A stretch of DNA of 64,000 bases from Serratia plymuthica (GTDB lineage: Bacteria > Pseudomonadota > Gammaproteobacteria > Enterobacterales > Enterobacteriaceae), in assembly GCF_018336935.1 (NCBI RefSeq), contig NZ_CP068771.1, positions 4,712,001 to 4,776,000 on the forward strand, read 5' to 3'. Made by a program: the position numbers and the translations under genes. Positions 60,506-64,000 of this stretch are shown here, piece by piece. The notes below the pieces were generated by a model. The model made no database searches, was not told where the DNA came from, and saw only the letters and a list, made by a program, of their open reading frames with translations. The stretch's first letter is position 1. Every line of letters starts with the position of its first letter.

Positions 60506-60679
60506 ATGAAAAATACAATTATGATGGTTTTTATTCTAATCATTTCAATGATTATATGTTCTTGCGAAAAAAACGATAACGTTTGCTCATCGACGCCAGA
60601 TAATAAATTTGATGCACATAGATCCGATAAGTGTGCATTGCGTAGTAATAACAATCCAAGCCCTAAACGAGAATGGTAA
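60506..60679 (+). CDS. trbK: Small lipoprotein TrbK-like, entry exclusion
   Basis: 57 residues, MKNTIMMVFILIISMIICSC then a hydrophilic Cys-containing tail. Lipobox-like ICSC (Cys20). Its size, lipoprotein nature and place between trbJ and trbL are those of RP4 TrbK, the entry-exclusion lipoprotein acting in the recipient. Sequence similarity is not claimed. Its end, NNPSPKREW, nearly repeats the TrbJ end NTPSPKRIW. Confidence 0.7.
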   Translation: MKNTIMMVFILIISMIICSCEKNDNVCSSTPDNKFDAHRSDKCALRSNNNPSPKREW

Positions 60680-60681
60680 TC

Positions 60682-62073
60682 ATGAAAATAGTAAGTAAGC
60701 TCACCTTTTTAGGTATCATCCTTTTCTTTTCTATAAATGCCTATGCTGGTCAATTAGATAGTAGCGGGCTACTTGATATTTTATTAGATAAGTTTCAACA
60801 AGTAGCCAGTACATGGACAACAGTAATTGCTGACTATGCAAATTGGCTCTTCTGGGGGCTGGTATTAATAAGTATGGTTTGGACATTTGGTATGATGGCG
60901 ATGCAAGGGGAAGGGTTGACAGGCGTACTTGCTGAAATAGTTCGCTTTTTTGCCGTCGTTGGTTTTTTTTATTATCTTTTAATCAACGGCCCATCCATAT
61001 CGCAATCCATAATTAATTCAATGAGACAACTTGCAGCAAACGCGTTAGGAATAAGTACTGGTATTTCTCCATCAAGCATAGTTGATATGGCGTTTGCGAT
61101 ATTAACAAAGGTCAGTTCAGCCGCATCAATTTGGTCGCCAATGATATCCACCATTATGATAACAGTCGCGATAATCGTTTTGGTAGTGATGTCCCTTATA
61201 GCGATAAATATGCTAATCATGTTGGTTTCTGCATGGGTGTTATGCTATGCCGGAGTTATATTACTTGGGTTTGGTGGTTCGAAATGGACCTCTGATATAG
61301 CAATTAATTACTTACGAACTGTTTTATCGATTGGCATTCAATTATTCACGATGACATTAATTATTGGGGTTGGACAATCATTTATAGATCAATATTTTTC
61401 TCTTATTAAAGATGATGTTCCTGATCTTAATAGTCTTATCGTTTTGCTTCTGGCGTCAATTATCCTGTTAGTATTAACGAATAAGCTACCACTGTTGTTA
61501 TCAGGTGTTGTAGGAGGGGCTTCTTTACAAGGGATTGGTGGATTTGGGGCGGGTATGATTACCGGCGCAGCCACTACTGCCATCAGCGGTGCTGGAGCAA
61601 TGGCAATGGGGGCATCAGCTCAAGCCAGCGGTGGAGCCTCTGCATTAAAGGCAGCGTTCGAGTCTGCGCAAGCTGCCATGGCCGAAGAATCTGGTTCAGG
61701 CGGTGGAGGCGGTTCCGGTGGCGGATTTGGCGGCGGGGAAGATACCGGTTCCGTAGATACTTCTGGCGGCCAACCCTCAGGCGATTCCGGTGGTTCGTCT
61801 GCTGGGAGCTGTTCAGGTAGCGCCAGAGGAGGAAGTCAGGGGTTTGCTTCATTCTCACGAGCTGGCCGCATGGCAAGCCATATGGGAAGCAGTATGGCTA
61901 ACGGAACTGCTGAATACCAGACAATGAAGCGAAGTAGCGATGCTTCTCGTGTCCAACGGACAATTGGAGGGGAGTTGGCGACTCAGATACGTAAACAAAC
62001 AGCTACTCGTCGGGATAACCTCGACCATGATGATTTTGCCGGAGATAGCTTATCCGGCAATAATAATTCTTGA
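60682..62073 (+). CDS. trbL: P-type conjugation membrane protein TrbL (VirB6-like)
   Basis: 463 residues. Signal peptide (to about AYAG), five to six membrane helices up to about residue 290, then a Gly/Ser-rich tail (EESGSGGGGGSGGGFGGG) typical of TrbL. Inner-membrane channel subunit of the P-type T4SS. ATG 60682 is preferred for the clean signal sequence; 60673 overlaps the trbK stop and is possible. The gene order trbJ-trbK-trbL is that of RP4, but trbM onwards is missing. Confidence 0.88.
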   Translation: MKIVSKLTFLGIILFFSINAYAGQLDSSGLLDILLDKFQQVASTWTTVIADYANWLFWGLVLISMVWTFGMMAMQGEGLTGVLAEIVRFFAVVGFFYYLLINGPSISQSIINSMRQLAANALGISTGISPSSIVDMAFAILTKVSSAASIWSPMISTIMITVAIIVLVVMSLIAINMLIMLVSAWVLCYAGVILLGFGGSKWTSDIAINYLRTVLSIGIQLFTMTLIIGVGQSFIDQYFSLIKDDVPDLNSLIVLLLASIILLVLTNKLPLLLSGVVGGASLQGIGGFGAGMITGAATTAISGAGAMAMGASAQASGGASALKAAFESAQAAMAEESGSGGGGGSGGGFGGGEDTGSVDTSGGQPSGDSGGSSAGSCSGSARGGSQGFASFSRAGRMASHMGSSMANGTAEYQTMKRSSDASRVQRTIGGELATQIRKQTATRRDNLDHDDFAGDSLSGNNNS

Positions 62074-62155
62074 ATCAAGCGCATCAGTTTACGGGGGAGC
62101 GCGAGCTGACGCTTCCACTGAGCGAACTTTACTTCTGCAACTCAAAGGAAAAACT

Positions 62156-62581
62156 ATGTCCAAGACTTCCGATTCACGGTTACGCAATGAGGGCTTTCGT
62201 AAAGCAGAGGCTTCCCTGAGACTTGAAGGAAGGGACCCCAGTGGTACGCCACTGTACGAGTCCATTAAGGCACGTATTATTTCAGGTGAGCTGACGTATG
62301 AGCAGGGGCGTTCAGAGATTCTTGCATACTACACAAAAGCAGATACTGACGGGCCTGTGACAGTGGGAGAGATGCTGGTAGAGGAATTTTTAAAACCGCT
62401 GAACATGTCTCATGATGAACTGGCGGAAGCTATGGGTATTTGCAAACAGGATGTTGACGATATTATCTGCGGTTTGCGTCGTGTTACGGATGATGAGGCT
62501 CGCGTTCTTGCTACCATATTTGGTACCGATGTGGATTTTTGGAGCAACCTGCAGGAAATGCAATACAATCAAGAGAAATGA
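62156..62581 (+). CDS. Antitoxin with VbhA-like N-terminus and HigA-like HTH
   Basis: 141 residues from ATG 62156 (AAAGGAA upstream). Residues about 10-60 (AEASLRLEG and IISGELTYEQGRSEIL) resemble the VbhA-type antitoxin domain that inhibits Fic toxins; residues about 65-141 (VGEMLVEEFLKPLNMSHDEL, then FGTDVDFWSNLQ) are a HigA-type helix-turn-helix. No toxin gene is visible on either side. It could autoregulate, neutralise toxins carried by an incoming plasmid, or be a remnant. Confidence 0.72.
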   Translation: MSKTSDSRLRNEGFRKAEASLRLEGRDPSGTPLYESIKARIISGELTYEQGRSEILAYYTKADTDGPVTVGEMLVEEFLKPLNMSHDELAEAMGICKQDVDDIICGLRRVTDDEARVLATIFGTDVDFWSNLQEMQYNQEK

Positions 62582-62797
62582 TGTAAGGTATCGAGTCGCA
62601 ATTACCTTAAACCTCAACTTTTCAGAAGCAGATTTTACTTTTTCTAGTGTTTTTTCTGAACGCCACCTAGATCGAGACAAAACCGCTGGTCTGCAAATAA
62701 TCTTCAAGCATTTTAGTGACGAAGCTGCTTTTTTTAAAAAATGTATCGATTAGTCTCTAGGGTAGGGCACGATCCATATGCCCCCTGTCGCGATGAC
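62582..62797. other. Antitoxin-ATPase spacer with a coding-like remnant
   Basis: Frame 3 of this stretch stays open to a TAG at 62753 and reads RYRVAITLNLNFSEADFTF and on to FFKKCID. The composition looks protein-like, but the only start codons lie inside the antitoxin gene in another frame. It may be the broken end of a lost gene, for example a toxin. No family recognised. Confidence 0.3.
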
Positions 62798-64000
62798 TCA
62801 ATCCGCGGCGACTAAAGCTTCCTTAGCCAAGCGTTGCATGTTCAATGAGCGGGTGTTCAGACCGGCCTTGGCGAACCGGTAGCGCATATAAGCGGAGATA
62901 TCACTCTCGTGCGAGGAAACGATCAACTGGCGATTGCTGAACTCACAGCGAAGAAGGTCAGTCAAAGAGGCGATATTCACCTCATCAAGCGACTGGGACG
63001 GGTCATCGATCAGAATCAGTGGTACGTTTGAGTAAACCCGATTCAGGGAAAGAAAAAAACCTAGACTGAGCGCAGATACTTGGCCGGAGCTCATTGATAG
63101 AATCGCATCATACTCGGATTTTTCGGCTGTAAGGAACCTGAGTTCTTTGCCATCCTTGCTTTCAATGAACAGACCTAAACCACGCTGATAGTTTTGGATA
63201 AGCCGTCCGCTATATATATGGAAAATCAGTTCAATTTCAGCAATTGTTTGTTCTGAGTAGTTGCGTTCTGTTTTCTCAAGAGTAGCCTTTAGGTTATTGA
63301 CTTTTTCTTTAGCTATCTGTGCTGCTTTAGTTTCATTCTTAATGATCTCTAGCTCATTAAGGCATTGTCTGAGCCTTTTGCTTTGTGCCTCGTTTGCTTT
63401 AGCTGAGATATACAGTTCTTTGTCTTTCAACAACTGAGGTTCAACAATATAGAAGTCCTGCAGCTCTTTAAAGACAGCCATGATGACCTTTCTCCAATCT
63501 TGGGGCAAAGGTTCTGTCTCAGCTGTTTTCTGGCTTCTGATGAAAGCTGTAAGAGACTGAATTCTCGTGTCCACCTCCTCCTCATTTTCGGAGAACGAAT
63601 AGTTTAGTTCTACACCTAAAGTTTGAAAGTTGGAGACGAGTTGGTTAATAGTAGGCAACCGAGCTTTATCGCGGAGCAGTGCGTTGTGTAAGACGCTGTT
63701 GTAGTTCACGGATAGCTGCGCTTTCAGACTCTTAAGTTGAGCATCAATTATGGCCAGCTCTGTAGCCATTATTCCTATAAGAGTTAACAGAGTCTGGCCA
63801 TCAGCGTTTAATGCGTCATTGATTTGCTTTGATCGGTATTCAATCTTTTGCAGCATAGTGTCATGGGATTGCCAGTCTGCACCACACAGCGGACAATCCT
63901 GAGCGTCAGGAAAGAGTTTAGTATGCTCAGTAACTAGTTCTGCTTTTAAACGATTCAACTCGGTTGCAGCGTTGGTATTAGAGTTGCTCTTTTCTTGAAG
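62798..64000 (-). CDS. SMC/RecF-like ATPase, C-terminal part (cut by window edge)
   Basis: The frame is open to the right edge, so this is the last 400 residues or so of a larger protein. It has a zinc-hook-like CPLCG with coiled-coil regions around it, the ABC signature LSMSSGQVSALSLGFFLSLN, Walker B LILIDDPSQSLDE and an H-loop IVSSHESD. This is the C-terminal half of an SMC/Rad50-like ATPase. Proteins of this build are common in anti-phage or anti-plasmid loci (for example Lamassu LmuB, Wadjet JetC), but the specific system cannot be named without the missing part and its neighbours. Confidence 0.7.
   Translation of the reverse strand, partial: LQEKSNSNTNAATELNRLKAELVTEHTKLFPDAQDCPLCGADWQSHDTMLQKIEYRSKQINDALNADGQTLLTLIGIMATELAIIDAQLKSLKAQLSVNYNSVLHNALLRDKARLPTINQLVSNFQTLGVELNYSFSENEEEVDTRIQSLTAFIRSQKTAETEPLPQDWRKVIMAVFKELQDFYIVEPQLLKDKELYISAKANEAQSKRLRQCLNELEIIKNETKAAQIAKEKVNNLKATLEKTERNYSEQTIAEIELIFHIYSGRLIQNYQRGLGLFIESKDGKELRFLTAEKSEYDAILSMSSGQVSALSLGFFLSLNRVYSNVPLILIDDPSQSLDEVNIASLTDLLRCEFSNRQLIVSSHESDISAYMRYRFAKAGLNTRSLNMQRLAKEALVAAD

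Noticed and set aside
62412..62753. A 113-codon gene overlapping the antitoxin
   Set aside because: Its first half is the out-of-frame shadow of the antitoxin; only the second half looks protein-like, so it is listed as a possible remnant.
52860..64000. A right attachment site (attR) inside the window
   Set aside because: No second copy of the guaA 3' end sequence was found, so the element is taken to continue past the edge.
52860..64000. The island as a complete self-transmissible ICE
   Set aside because: No relaxase, coupling protein or VirB4-type ATPase is visible, and the trb set is limited to J, K and L. Genes beyond the window could still change this.
1..64000. tRNA or rRNA genes
   Set aside because: No cloverleaf-like segment or rRNA-like sequence was noticed in the intergenic regions; the integrase uses guaA rather than a tRNA.

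Overview
The window is gammaproteobacterial chromosome, almost certainly Serratia. Its gene order is the enterobacterial hmp-glyA-hcaT-csiE ... suhB-trmJ-iscRSUA-hscBA-fdx-iscX-pepB-sseB-yfhM-pbpC-ndk-rlmN-pilW-rodZ-ispG-hisS-yfgM-bamB-der ... xseA-guaB-guaA block. It also carries Serratia-like accessory loci: a spermidine dehydrogenase operon and a protealysin/emfourin pair. Seven ERIC elements lie in its intergenic gaps.

Backbone, 1 to about 52.9 kb. 0-4.9 kb: spermidine catabolism (Tat-exported SpdH, a tri-haem cytochrome c that should take its electrons, and PatD, which oxidises 4-aminobutyraldehyde to GABA). 4.9-7.7 kb: hmp (NsrR-type site) and glyA (PurR-type site). 7.8-12.1 kb: hcaT, csiE and a ZevAB-like metal-uptake pair under a Zur-like operator. 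12.2-22.5 kb: suhB, trmJ, the complete isc operon with two IscR sites, pepB, sseB. 22.8-30.2 kb: the bacterial alpha-2-macroglobulin YfhM and its partner PBP1C. 30.3-40.3 kb: ndk, rlmN, pilW, rodZ, ispG, hisS, yfgM, bamB, der. 40.4-48.2 kb: an AEC transporter, yfgJ, emfourin/protealysin, and a LacI-regulated hexuronate-type transporter with a GH31 glycosidase. 48.2-52.9 kb: xseA, guaB, guaA.

Mobile element, about 52.86 kb to beyond the right edge. A visibly AT-richer island begins at the 3' end of guaA. Its left-to-right content is: tyrosine integrase; membrane protein; unknown zinc-finger/HTH protein facing an AlpA-like regulator; IncQ-like RepA helicase and RepC initiator with four exact 21-bp iterons running through the repC stop codon; an RP4/IncP-type oriT followed by TraJ; a TrbJ-TrbK-TrbL cassette; a VbhA/HigA-type antitoxin; and the C-terminal part of an SMC-like ATPase cut by the window edge. 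No relaxase, coupling protein, conjugation ATPase or other trb gene is visible.

The main discovery candidate is that this island looks wired into IncP-1 plasmids. It holds three exact copies and one near copy of the IncP-1 KorB operator (TTTAGCSGCTAAA), an oriT that closely matches that of RP4, an RP4-type TraJ, and its own exclusion lipoprotein (TrbK) with the two flanking mating-pair proteins. Together this suggests an integrative mobilizable satellite that senses and hijacks an IncP helper plasmid, analogous in logic to SGI1 with IncC plasmids but built from other parts. The helper relationship is inference; the motifs and gene contents are read from the sequence.
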